NCBI GenBank assembly: GCA_023376005.1
Contig: CM042160.1
Coordinates: forward strand, 89,136,980 to 89,200,979
Source of the DNA: Doryteuthis pealeii
Taxonomy: Eukaryota; Mollusca; Cephalopoda; Myopsida; Loliginidae
Reading direction: 5' to 3'
DNA length: 64,000 nucleotides
The stretch's first letter is position 1; each line of letters starts with the position of its first letter. The notes below the pieces were generated by a model that saw nothing but the letters and a program-made list of their open reading frames with translations, was not told the origin of the DNA and did not search any database. A program made the translations under genes and the position numbers. Below, piece after piece: positions 51,778 to 60,859 of the stretch.

Positions 51778-52200
51778 CTGTCGGCTGGGGCATTCGAATG
51801 CACCGACTGCACCTCTGCAGAGGGGTAAGACTCTCCCCAATGGGGCCACCTATTGGCCGTGGCGACCCGTGATGCTTAAGGATAGAACCCAGGTGGCTGA
51901 GCAGTCCATGACTTGTAATATTCCACTTTGGCCCTATCTTGGGCTAGACGGGCGGTCGGAGAGGCCCCCTCCGATTAATCGGCTGCTCACATCAAGCCCT
52001 AGCACCTATATGATTGCCCCAACCCTACTGCCCTTATGGCAACCCCCAATCCTTATCATATGGGTGCTAGAAGGTGGTGACTGAGGGTCTACATGTCCTG
52101 GTAATGACGTTAAACTCTATCTGATGGTGAGGTTCCAGTTTTGGAGGTTTGGGGAATGTGGATCACCCCTTCATCATCATTGCTCCCTGGTCCAGTCTGC
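51778..52200 (-). repeat. Dispersed repeat family A
   Basis: Inverted family A from CCTGTCGGCTGGGGCATTC to CTCCCTGGTCCA, most of the family length. Joined directly to a SINE D copy. Confidence 0.65.
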
Positions 52201-52350
52201 CCTACTATTTACCCATAGCTGGAGGGAGAGTAGGATTCATACCTTTCCCAAGGGTATTAGCGCTAAATGAAATGCAATTACCACGTCCAGGATTTGAACT
52301 CGGGACGACGAGTCCAGTGACTTTAACCATTACACCACACACTTCCTATT
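52195..52350 (-). repeat. tRNA-derived SINE family D
   Basis: On the minus strand: GTGGTGTAATGGTTAAAGTC (A box) and GAGTTCAAATCCTGG (B box), then TGCATTTCATTTAGCGCTAA and AAAGGTATGAATCC. Relatives at 45700, 56000 and 62660. Confidence 0.7.
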
Positions 52351-52363
52351 ATTATTATTATTA

Positions 52364-53048
52364 CTAGCAAATATATGCACCCTCCGGGTGCAAGTATTTA
52401 AGTTTTAATGTAATAAAATATTGTATTAAATTAGAAAGGCTAATGAAACTAAATAAGAATACAGATAAAAAAGATTTGAAACAGAGGGAGTATAATAAAA
52501 GATTTGAAACAGAGGGAGTATAATAAAAGATTTGAAACAGAGGGAGTATAATAAAAAATGGAACAACTGAAACTTACTCTTCCATCACTCTCGTCTTTCA
52601 TTGTTATTTTTTTCTAATTTAAGTATTTAGTTATAAGAGGAAGTAAAGAATAAAATGACAGTTATTTTATCTTGTTAATGGATTTCATTTAAGATTCATT
52701 GAAGAGATTTTTGCTTATATTCATTAAAATAAAACCAAACAGTTAGAAATCAATAATACTAAGCACATATTTATTAAATTCGATTTTTTAATATTAATAT
52801 GCAAATTAGCCTTCCCGTTCACACTGTAAACCGCTATTTTGTTGTATATATAAATATAATTGCATGTTATCAGCACGTAGACATAGTTAACAGTATTAAT
52901 AATGTAAGACAATTTTATTAATAATTGAGATTTAGATAAAAATAAAATCATGGAGAATGTGATGTAAATAACTAAGGGAATTGTGACTTGAGTAGGAATA
53001 TAGTTTCGGTTACAGACAGAAAAACACACAATCTCCATTATAATAAGA
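52364..53048 (-). mobile_element. Helitron-like element F1
   Basis: CTAG at 52364-52367 beside the hairpin GCACCCTCCGGGTGC; the other end is TAATAAGA (TCTTATTA on the minus strand) after ACAATCTCCATTA. GATTTGAAACAGAGGGAGTA is triplicated at 52477-52550. Confidence 0.75.
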
Positions 53049-53202
53049 TTATTATAATAATACTTTATATATATTGAACTATTTTGCAATAGCTCTTAAG
53101 TAAAGCACATCAAATATTGTAATTATTAAATTATCATACTGTGGTATATCAACAGGTCCTGCTAGTGATATTTATTATAGATTCATTATTTAGCTTGAAT
53201 AG

Positions 53203-53460
53203 GGCCGGTTTAGCTCAATCGTTAGAGTGTTCGGCTGGGAACATCAAGGTTCCTAGTTCGATATGGGCCCACACCAATTCAGCATATGAGTAGCACAGGG
53301 ATCTGTGTGGTAAAGGGAGGAGCTGACGGTAGGTGTGACGCTCCTCCTCAGACACTTAAAAACAATCTCCTTGGTCTAGTGCTAGTGAAAAGGGGATAGA
53401 CTCTCTCGCTGTCTGGCTGATACCAACTCTATGCCTCCCCCGACAACTTTACTTATGATC
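53203..53460 (+). repeat. tRNA-derived SINE family B
   Basis: GGTTTAGCTCAATCGTTAGA (A box), AGGTTCCTAGTTCGATATGG (B-box region), GAGTAGCACAGGGATCTGTG and GTGAAAAGGGGATAGACTC. About 255 bp, near full length. Confidence 0.75.
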
Positions 53461-53584
53461 TATACATCTTTATTTGAAGAGAATATGTTCTGAGGTGAAT
53501 AGTGGACTATCCCATCATCCAGGTAATAAATGCCCCCAAAATTTGGTAATGCCCTGGCGGAGGGGGGGGGGTGATTTGGTAGGC

Positions 53585-53875
53585 AAAGAGTTAAACATCA
53601 ATCGGCTGGTCACGTCAAGCCCTAGCACCTATATGATTTTCCCAACCCTATTTCCCTTATAGTAAGCCCCAACCCCTTTTTATCATATGGATGCTAGAAG
53701 GCGGTGGCTGAGGGTCTACATGTCGTGGGAATGACATTAAACTCTATCTGAAGGTGAGGTTCCAGTTTTGGAGGTTTGGGGAATGTGGAGCACCCCTTCA
53801 TCACCATTGCTCCCTGGTCCACTCTGACCCGGAGTGGTAGTACATGTTAGGGTCCCATCTATGGGTTAAATAGAA
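53585..53875 (-). repeat. Family A fragment
   Basis: GTCAAGCCCTAGCACCTATA to GTACATGTTAGGGTCCC, inverted. Confidence 0.65.
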
Positions 53876-53899
53876 AAATGTATTCATAAAAAAATTGTG

Positions 53900-54148
53900 T
53901 ATCCATTAAGAATTAATTTATTTCAAAACATGATTTGAATTATGATTTTGATTAGGTAATGGTTTTAAGGGCCTGTCAACCCCTCTAGGGTTATTTTATG
54001 CATAGAAGTTAGGCAATCAGGTTCATTCAGGTTCACATTTTTTCGTGTAGTTATTTCAGAAGAAATTTTTTGCACAGTTAAATAATGCCAAGTATTCCTA
54101 TCTAATAAAAAGGATTTACACTCAATTGTATAGTTTTAAGTATTCCTA
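53900..54148. other. No feature recognised
   Basis: AT-rich. TATAGTTTTAAGTATTCCTA, which ends here, recurs at about 54355 and 54500. Confidence 0.35.
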
Positions 54149-54348
54149 GGTTATTTCCTATAAGTCTAACATGATCAAAGGGGAACCACTCTTGACTGAT
54201 AAATTATTTATTTATTTCCCATTAAACTAACCCTAAACCCTAACCCTAACCCCATCTTCTTTTTTCCTAGTAGTTCAATAAATAAATGAATAATTGATCA
54301 GTCTAGAGTGGTTCCCCTTTGATCATGTTAGACTTATAGGAAATAACC
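54149..54348. mobile_element. Palindromic element family C
   Basis: GGTTATTTCC ... GGAAATAACC with a CTAAACCCTAACCCTAACCC core. It lies between two copies of CTCAATTGTATAGTTTYAAG plus TATTCCTA, which are units of a local tandem repeat, so no 8-bp duplication can be read. Confidence 0.75.
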
Positions 54349-54579
54349 CTCAATTGTATAGTTTCAAGTATTCCTATGTAATACTAATAACTGTATGATT
54401 TCTAGAAATTGTTTCTATTTAATAATAATCAATTGCTTTCCCACATTTATAGGATACCAAGTATTCCTTTCTAATACAAATAATTTGTACACAATGTATA
54501 GTTTTAAGTATTCCTATCAAATACTAATAATTATATAAGTGTTTTTTTTATAGATTTTTAGAAGCATTGTATGTATGTG

Positions 54580-55029
54580 TAAAATATAAATTTGAAGGCA
54601 ATTTACAATGCAATGTAATAGATGTTAAATGATGTTTATTTACCTAAATATTTTCAAGAAAATCTCATCATCAGAGGCAAAAGCATCCGTGTTTTTTTTT
54701 TTTTTTCAAGCACCGAGCCGGTGTAATCTTTTGTTGTTATTAAGTTGAAGGAACGCCAGATATTTGAAATGTTCGGGATTTTCCGTGATGGCATGTCGGT
54801 CCGTTGTATATGCGCTCATGCTGATTATTCGATAATCCCAAACATTTTAAATATCTGGCGTTCCTCCAACTTAATAACAACAAAAGATTACGCCGGCTCG
54901 GTGCTCAAAAAAAAACACACGGATGCTTCTGCCTCTGAAGATGAGATTTTCTCGAAAATATTTACGTAAATAAACATCATTTAACACCTATTACATTGCA
55001 TTGTAAATTGCCTTCAAATTTATATTTTA
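54580..55029. repeat. Foldback element with ribozyme-like cores in both arms
   Basis: AAAATATAAATTTGAAGGCA and its complement end two arms of about 190 bp. The arms include CAATGCAATGTAATAGATGT, AAGCACCGAGCCGGTGTAAT and GAACGCCAGATATTT. On the minus strand of the left arm CTGATGATGAGATTTTCTTG then AAAATATTTAGG reads as a hammerhead-like core; the right arm has CTGAAGATGAGATTTTCTCG. The loop is about 65 bp. Confidence 0.7.
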
Positions 55030-55033
55030 ATAA

Positions 55034-55942
55034 CTAGCAAATATATGCACCCTCCAGGTGCAAGTATTAATGTCATAAAATATCATATTAAATTAGAAAG
55101 TCTAAATAAACTAAATAAGAATGCAGATAAAATGATTTGAAACAGAGGGGGGTATAATCGAAAAATAAAACAGCTGTAGCTTCCTCTTCCATCTCCCCCA
55201 CCCCCGTCTTTCCTTGCTAAACTTTTCTAATTTAACTATTTAGTTAAATAAGAAAGTAAAGAATAAAATTATAGTTATTTCTTTTTGTTAATTGATTTCT
55301 TTTAAGATTTGTCTCCGAGATTTTTTCTCATATTCATTAAGATAAAATCAAATAATTAGAAATCAGCAATACCAAGCACATATTTATTAAAATCAAATTT
55401 TAAATATCAATATGCAAATTAGCCTTCCCGTTCACACTGTAAACCGCTATTTGTTGTACATATAAATACAATTGCATGTTATTAGTACGTAGATATGGTC
55501 AACAGTGGCTTCGGCCTCTGGACCATTGCTATAATTAACAGCGTCGATCCCAGGGGGCCATCCCCCCAGGCAACACCTGCCCCCTTGATTTAAAGGGGCA
55601 GGGCTGGGTTTATTGCCCAGTGCCTGAGGCGCCCCCCTTGAGGGGGAATGCCGACGGGATCAACGCAATTTTTTCACCTGCCACTCCATGAGCTTCGGCT
55701 TGTGGGTGGTCCCACGTTAATAGGGACTTTGTGCCTGACCCGTACAAGTGGGGTACGCGGTAAATATCAAGTAGATATGGCCAGCAGTATTAATAATGAA
55801 AAACAATTTTATTATTAATTGAGGCTTAAATAAAAATGATTCATGGAGAATGTGATGTATAATAACTAAATGGATAGTGACTTGAGTAGTGATATAGTTT
55901 CGGTTACAGACAAACAAACACATAATCTCCATTATAATAAGA
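55034..55942 (-). mobile_element. Helitron-like F1 interrupted by SINE E
   Basis: CTAG beside GCACCCTCCAGGTGC at the left, and ATAATCTCCATTATAATAAG then A at the right. Without the SINE it aligns with 52364-53048. Confidence 0.75.
55508..55770 (+). repeat. SINE-like family E with long target duplication
   Basis: Flanked by GTAGATATGGTCAACAGT (55489) and GTAGATATGGCCAGCAGT (55771), an 18-bp duplication with two changes. The body contains GCGTCGATCCCAGGGGGC, GGGCTGGGTTTATTGCCCAG and GTACAAGTGGGGTACG. Confidence 0.7.
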
Positions 55943-55989
55943 TTATATGCTTTTAGATAATTTTATTTTATAATTTTCATTTGTGTGCA

Positions 55990-56165
55990 CACTGTTATAT
56001 GATATCAGAGGTTGTGGAGGCATTTGGTGTAATGGTTATCTAAGTTCAAATCCTGGACAGGGCTGTTTGCATTTCACCTAGCACTAATACTCTTGGGAAA
56101 AGGTAGTACCTGTTAGGGTCCCATCTATAGGTTAAATAGAAAAAATGTTTTTTTTAAAATTTGAG
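55990..56165. repeat. SINE D head joined to inverted family A
   Basis: TTTGGTGTAATGGTTATC, AAGTTCAAATCCTGG and GCATTTCACCTAGCACTAAT (SINE D), then GGTAGTACCTGTTAGGGTCC (family A, minus) from about 56104. Confidence 0.55.
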
Positions 56166-56184
56166 TACCCACCAAGAATGAATT

Positions 56185-56475
56185 TATTTCAAAACTTTTT
56201 CTCTGAATTTTTGAGATGAGGCTTGATAATTTGGATTATTTGGATTATTCAGACTATTGTCCTCATCTTTCTTGTTATCTGCACAACGTTTCGGACAATG
56301 TGCCCTCCGGCCTTCTTCAGGTATTTCTTGTAGTACTTGAAGGTTCCCGAGTTCGAGAATGTTCCCAAGCCTGATAAGAAGAAACACATGAAGAAAACCA
56401 GAGGGCAAATTGGCCGAAACGTTGTGCAGATAACAAGAAAGATGAGGACAATAGTCTGAATAATCCAAATAATAT
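56185..56475. repeat. Inverted pair of satellite-like ends
   Basis: GATTATTCAGACTATTGTCC and GTTATCTGCACAACGTTTCG at 56235-56295 are inverted at 56400-56465. Each half carries CTGAAGAAGGC-type or ATGAAGAAAACC and CCGAAACGTTGTGCAGATAA. This is the element type from which the 126-bp satellite derives. Confidence 0.65.
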
Positions 56476-56479
56476 GAAG

Positions 56480-57032
56480 TTCAAAACTTTGTTGGTATTA
56501 GATGACCCACGAAGGTTGATATGCTGTAAAACAAACAACAAACAAAAATAAGTAGATGAGGTGTGGGGGGATGAGGGGGGATAAAGATAAGTGCTGTGAT
56601 TAATCTTGGTCAGAAAAAAAAAAAATTTTTGAACAATACAAAGAAATCAAATCTCTAAGAATTAACCAAGTCACGTAATTATCTGCAATTCTTATTTTGT
56701 TTAGAGAAAGAAAAAAAAATGATTTGATAAAATAAATAAATGCAACACACTAGCACAAAGGGAGCACAAGACTATGCACAACTGAGTGGAAAAGGTGATC
56801 CAATGGGAATTGTGCAAGACATTAAATTTTAACCATACTACAAAATGGTATATGTACAAACCAGAATATGTCCTAAAGAATGAAATGCTTAAGGTTCATT
56901 AAATTAGGGTAGCGTGGACATGAAGTCAATGGTGCTTGGTAACCGACAGTTTCTTGCCTATGTGATTTTTAAACAATGTGCTCTATCAATGATCTTGAGC
57001 CCTCTTTATTTATAAATATAGCAAACCATATC

Positions 57033-57074
<42 letters not shown>

Positions 57075-57105
57075 GTGAAAAAAGTTTTCATACAATGCAA
57101 ATTTC
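56480..57105. other. No gene recognised
   Basis: An inverted family A start (GATGACCCACGAAGGTTGAT) at about 56500, AT-rich sequence, and a TA microsatellite at 57038-57072. Confidence 0.4.
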
Positions 57106-57107
57106 AC

Positions 57108-57660
57108 ACTGCCCTATAAGCTGGGGCGTTAGAATGCACCGACAGCACCTCTGCAGGATGGCGACCTGTGAGTATTAAGGACGGAGTCTTGGTGGATGAG
57201 CAGTCCATGACTTGCAACACTCCACTTAGAACCTTACTTAGGCAGGACGGGCGGTCAGAGAGGCCCCATCCGATCAATCGGCTGATCACGTCAAGCCCTA
57301 GCACCTATATGATTGCTCCAACCCTATTTCCCTTATGGCAAGCCCCAACGCCTTTTTATCATATGGATGCTAGAAGGCGGTGGCTGCAGGTCTACATGTC
57401 GTGGGAATGACATTAAACTCTATCTGATGGTGAGGTTCCAGTTTTGGAGGTTTGGGGAATGTGGAGCACCCCTTCATCACCATTGCTCCCTGGTTCATTC
57501 TGACCCGGAGTGGTAGTACCTGTTAGGGTCCCATCTATGGGTTAAATAGAAAACATGAGTTTATTAAAAAAAAATTGTGTATCCATTAAGAATTGATTTA
57601 TTTCAAAACTTTATCGGTATTAAATGACCCACTGAGGTTGATATGCCATAAAACAAACCA
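57108..57660 (-). repeat. Dispersed repeat family A
   Basis: Inverted copy running from GCTGGGGCGTTAGAATGCAC to CACTGAGGTTGATATGCCAT, near full length with an internal deletion at about 57155. Confidence 0.7.
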
Positions 57661-57664
57661 AACC

Positions 57665-57768
57665 AATCTGTGCTAGTCATACGCTGAGTTGGAGAGGACC
57701 GGTATCGAACTCAGAATCTTGCGATTCCAAGGCGGGTACTCTGTCGACTGAGCTAAATGACCATTTTG
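57665..57768 (-). repeat. SINE family B, head part
   Basis: On the minus strand: TTTAGCTCAGTCGACAGAGT and GAGTTCGATACCGG. The head and about 30 bp of body remain. Confidence 0.6.
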
Positions 57769-57769
57769 T

Positions 57770-57965
57770 GGTTATAGATCTATTTCTACCCACAGGTATC
57801 TATGTATACCTATAAGTTTCATCAGACCGCCAACTTTATTGAAAAGTAAACAGAAATTCATGGGGCTTTCTATATACATTTTTTTCTGGGGAATCCTGAA
57901 AAAAAATATTGGTATCAGTGCGGTTGTAGATCTATTTCTACCCATAAAAAAAAAAAAAAAAAAAA
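57770..57965. repeat. Short direct repeat
   Basis: TAGATCTATTTCTACCCA occurs at 57775 and 57928. Poly-A follows. Confidence 0.5.
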
Positions 57966-58103
57966 TAATCTTCATACAATGACTGCTATTTACACAGTAG
58001 CATTGCAACCAACAAAGCCTTCATCAGATGATGACTCTGGGTTCAGGCATGGTTTCGGGGCCGAAGCATCATTACCACTAACCCAGAGCGCCCCAGCAGT
58101 ATC

Positions 58104-58800
58104 TCACGATACCACCAGACTTTGTCGGTTTGATGTCACAATATAGGACTGCCATATCCACGCTGATGCGGTTAGAGCTTTCTCCTGGATCTTATTTAAG
58201 TATTTCCCCTTGTCTGGTAGAGAAAGTCCAAGTTTAGGCAAAAATGCCGAGGTTGAGTTGGCAATAAACCCCTGACATCCGACCTCAATGGGAAATACAT
58301 CCGTTATCCATCCGTTTCTGACGCATTGTTCACGTAGGTCTTCATATTTTTCCAACTTCCGCTGATGGGCCCAATCCAGATTTTCTTCAAATGGAACTGT
58401 CAACTCAATGATAAAAACTTTCTTTTGATTACCAGACCAAATGACAATATCAGGACGCTGGGCCGTTACGGTTATTTCAGTTGGAAAAACGAGCTGATGT
58501 TCCAAGTCGCATGCAATGCGCCAGCTCGCGGAGCCGTCAAATATAGATGACATGTGCCTATTTTTACGCGAAAATTTCGAAATGTTTCCTTCTTTAACAA
58601 AATGTATTGCTTTGTTGATGTTATTAACAGCTTTATTTGCAGTCTCACAACATATCTTTGACGCCTCCACAACAATCTCGAGGACTTCGTTGTGTCTCCA
58701 TGTGTAGCTTCTTAGAGCATACTCGCATCCTGTGAGAATATGTTTCAGGCTAGCAGTTTTCCCACATGCTTTGCATAGGTTTGACGTAGCTAATATATAT
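58104..58800 (-). pseudogene. Non-LTR retrotransposon C-terminus: zinc knuckle plus restriction-like endonuclease
   Basis: The minus-strand frame is open from the microsatellite near 58800 to a stop at 58104. From the N-terminal side it reads CKACGKTASLKHILTGC (C-x2-C-x8-H-x4-C knuckle), WRHNEVL, then RPDIVIWS and VFIIELTVPFEE. CCHC, RHN and PD...E-x-T in that order are the C-terminal layout of site-specific R2/NeSL/Hero-type LINEs with a restriction-like endonuclease, which nicks the target for reverse transcription. The reverse transcriptase is missing (5' truncation at the microsatellite). The remaining frame of about 230 codons has no stop. Confidence 0.7.
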
Positions 58801-58811
58801 ATATGAGAGTA

Positions 58812-58905
58812 CCTAAATAAACACTGTGTTTATTTGATATGGCTTTTAGCCGACAATTTTTGGAGGATATGTGCTTAATTGAAGTCATACCTAATTTTTG
58901 AAAAT
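58812..58905 (+). repeat. Family K fragment
   Basis: TTTATTTGATATGGCTTTTA, GCCGACAATTTTTGGAGG and GTGCTTAATTGAAGTCATAC recur inverted, twice, at 61605-61790. Confidence 0.5.
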
Positions 58906-59115
58906 TAATTAGTTTATAATTAATGAATTTAGGCGGGCATATATGTTCAAATGTAAGGCTAAACAAATTTTAAAAAGAAAAGACCAAAACACCCGTACTT
59001 TCTGAAAATAGTCATCATTATCGTATGTAGTGGTCAAAAGAAAGAAAAAAACCCGAAGGAGATTACAAAGTTATATATATAAAAAGTGCTCAATATGCTA
59101 AAGTAGAGCATAATT
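58906..59115. other. No feature recognised
   Basis: AT-rich sequence before the hammerhead-like pair. Confidence 0.35.
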
Positions 59116-59140
59116 ATAAGGATCTAAATGAGTCGGACAT

Positions 59141-59178
59141 TAGCTACCTAGGTTTCACCCGAATGGTTCTTCAGGATA
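59141..59178 (-). ncRNA. Hammerhead-ribozyme-like motif, minus strand of a pair
   Basis: On the minus strand: TATC, CTGAAGA, ACCATTCGGGT (stem II ACC/GGT), GAA, ACCTAGGT (stem III), A, GCTA. All core positions are kept. Stem I pairs at three of four positions. Confidence 0.4.
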
Positions 59179-59214
59179 TCCTGAAGAACTATTAGGGTGA
59201 AACCTAGGTAGATA
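59177..59214 (+). ncRNA. Hammerhead-ribozyme-like motif, plus strand of a pair
   Basis: TATC (stem I), CTGAAGA, ACTATTAGGGT (stem II ACU/GGU with a wobble), GAA, ACCTAGGT (stem III ACC-UA-GGU), A at the cleavage position, GATA (stem I, four pairs). The A15.1-U16.1 pair and NUH cleavage site are present. Stem III differs from the 24083 copy (ACU/AGU) but keeps pairing, which is compensatory. A TA microsatellite follows at 59238. Confidence 0.5.
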
Positions 59215-59262
59215 ATGTCTGACTCATTTAGGTCCTTATATATATATATATATATATATATA

Positions 59263-59512
59263 AGGTCGAGTTAGCTCAGTCGGTAGAGCGTTCGGTTAGA
59301 AACCACAAGGTTCCTAGTTCGGTACCGGCCCTCACCAACTCAGTGTATGAGTAGCACATGGATCTGTGCATTAAAGTAAGGAGCTGATGGTAGGTGTGGC
59401 TCTCCACCTCAGATGCAAAAAACAATCTCCTTAGTCTAGCGCTAGTGAAAAGGGGATAGACTCACTCGCTGATTGGCTAATACCGACTTTAGGCCATCCC
59501 AATGACTTTTAC
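59263..59512 (+). repeat. tRNA-derived SINE family B, first of a tandem pair
   Basis: GAGTTAGCTCAGTCGGTAGA, AAGGTTCCTAGTTCGGTACC, GATCTGTGCATTAAAGTAAG and GTGAAAAGGGGATAGACTC. It ends GACTTTTAC, immediately followed by the next copy. Confidence 0.8.
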
Positions 59513-59762
59513 GGGGCGGGTTAGCTCAGTCGGTAGAGCGTTCGACTAGAAACAACAAGGTTCCTAGTTTGGTACTGGCTCTCACCAACTCAACGTATGA
59601 GTAGCACAGGGATCTGTGCGGTAAAGTAAGGAGCTGGTGGTAGGTGTGGCCCTCCACCTCAGATGCAAACACAATCTCCTTAGTCTAGCTCTTGTGAAAA
59701 GGGGATAGACTTCCTCGCTGATTGGCTGATACCGACTTTAGGCCAGCCTGACGACTTTACTT
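59513..59762 (+). repeat. tRNA-derived SINE family B, second of a tandem pair
   Basis: GGGTTAGCTCAGTCGGTAGA through GACGACTTTAC. The two units are about 90 percent alike by eye and head-to-tail, which suggests dimer retroposition or unequal exchange. Confidence 0.8.
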
Positions 59763-59914
59763 TTATATATATATATATATGAAATTCCTTGCTTCCTTTT
59801 TTTAGAATTGGAATTCCTCCCTTGAGTGCCAAGTGCCACCCACTGGAAAGACTGATCTACAGATATCAATATTTGCCTAATATATTTAATGTGAGGACAC
59901 ATCTAAACAATATA

Positions 59915-60135
59915 GGGTTATTTCCTATAACTCCAACCTAAAAAAGGGGAACCACTCGGACCATATGACCTTTAGGCATCCCTTTTGCGATCTCGATTCA
60001 TAAGGATATGTTTTTCATTTACACGGTCAAAATCCAGTTGTTTGTTAACAGACGATTTTTAGAGGCTTTTTTTAAATAAAAAATACCTGAAGAAGGCCGT
60101 AGGTATATCGGCCGAAACGTTGTACAAATAACAAT
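59915..60135. repeat. Junction of family C, family H and satellite-like ends
   Basis: GGTTATTTCCTATAACTCC and GGGGAACCACTC (family C left arm, to 59957) join GGACCATATGACCTTTAGG (family H left arm, to about 60075), which joins ACCTGAAGAAGGCCG ... CGGCCGAAACGTTGTAC (60085-60125). None has its partner end. Confidence 0.65.
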
Positions 60136-60239
60136 GAAGTTGAGGACAGTAGTCCGAATAACATATATAATAGAAAGATACTTATCTTTGATTTCTGGTG
60201 TCAACAATTGTGGACTAATGATTGGTTGGTTTGAAAGGG

Positions 60240-60850
60240 GGGTATATCGACCAAGGGAGATAACCCACCTAATTTAGATATATATTTCTTCATACAAGAC
60301 CCTATATGCCAATTTCCTAGATATTATTCTGGATTTTTAAATGTGTTTTTTTTTTTTTCTTTTTTCGACAAGAAAAAAATATCCTAGATTATTTAGTTAT
60401 ATTTAAATTTTAATTGTAAGCATTCGCAATATGAAGTCCATTGAAGAAAAAAAAACTACCTTTTTATTTATTTTTGAATAACAACGGTTAATAACTTAAA
60501 TTCAAAACTTTTTCTTTTTAATGAATACCTCAATTATTTTTAATTTTTATCACCGTTTTTTTGTTGTTGTTGTTGTTAAAGGTGAACAATGACATGTGTT
60601 CGTGTTGAAATCTTTATAATTCTCTTTTATTAAAAAGGCGAAATTATTTTAATTTTATCTATTCTATAATAATTCATCATTGATAAATTATCAATATCAT
60701 TTTTTTAAACTCTTTTTCATGCTTACTTACATAGCATTTATTTATTTACCTGGCTTTTATATTCTAATTAATTATTTACCTGGCACGGAAATTGAATTAA
60801 AGATATGATGTTAATTTTATGTATATTAGTAACATTTTGTAAAGATATTG
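60240..60850. other. No feature recognised
   Basis: Very AT-rich with poly-T and poly-A runs. No frame or repeat identified. Confidence 0.4.
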
Positions 60851-60859
60851 TAAAGTTGA

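Noticed and set aside
59263..59340. A functional tRNA gene
   Set aside because: The tRNA-like head is followed at once by the family B SINE body and is duplicated 250 bp later with changes that break stems.
60087..60125. Hammerhead ribozyme at CTGAAGAAGGCCG...CGGCCGAAACG
   Set aside because: Core and stem II are good, and UA follows a two-pair stem III, but an extra A precedes stem II and there is no stem I pairing (TAC against CAA). Kept only as part of the shared-pattern finding.
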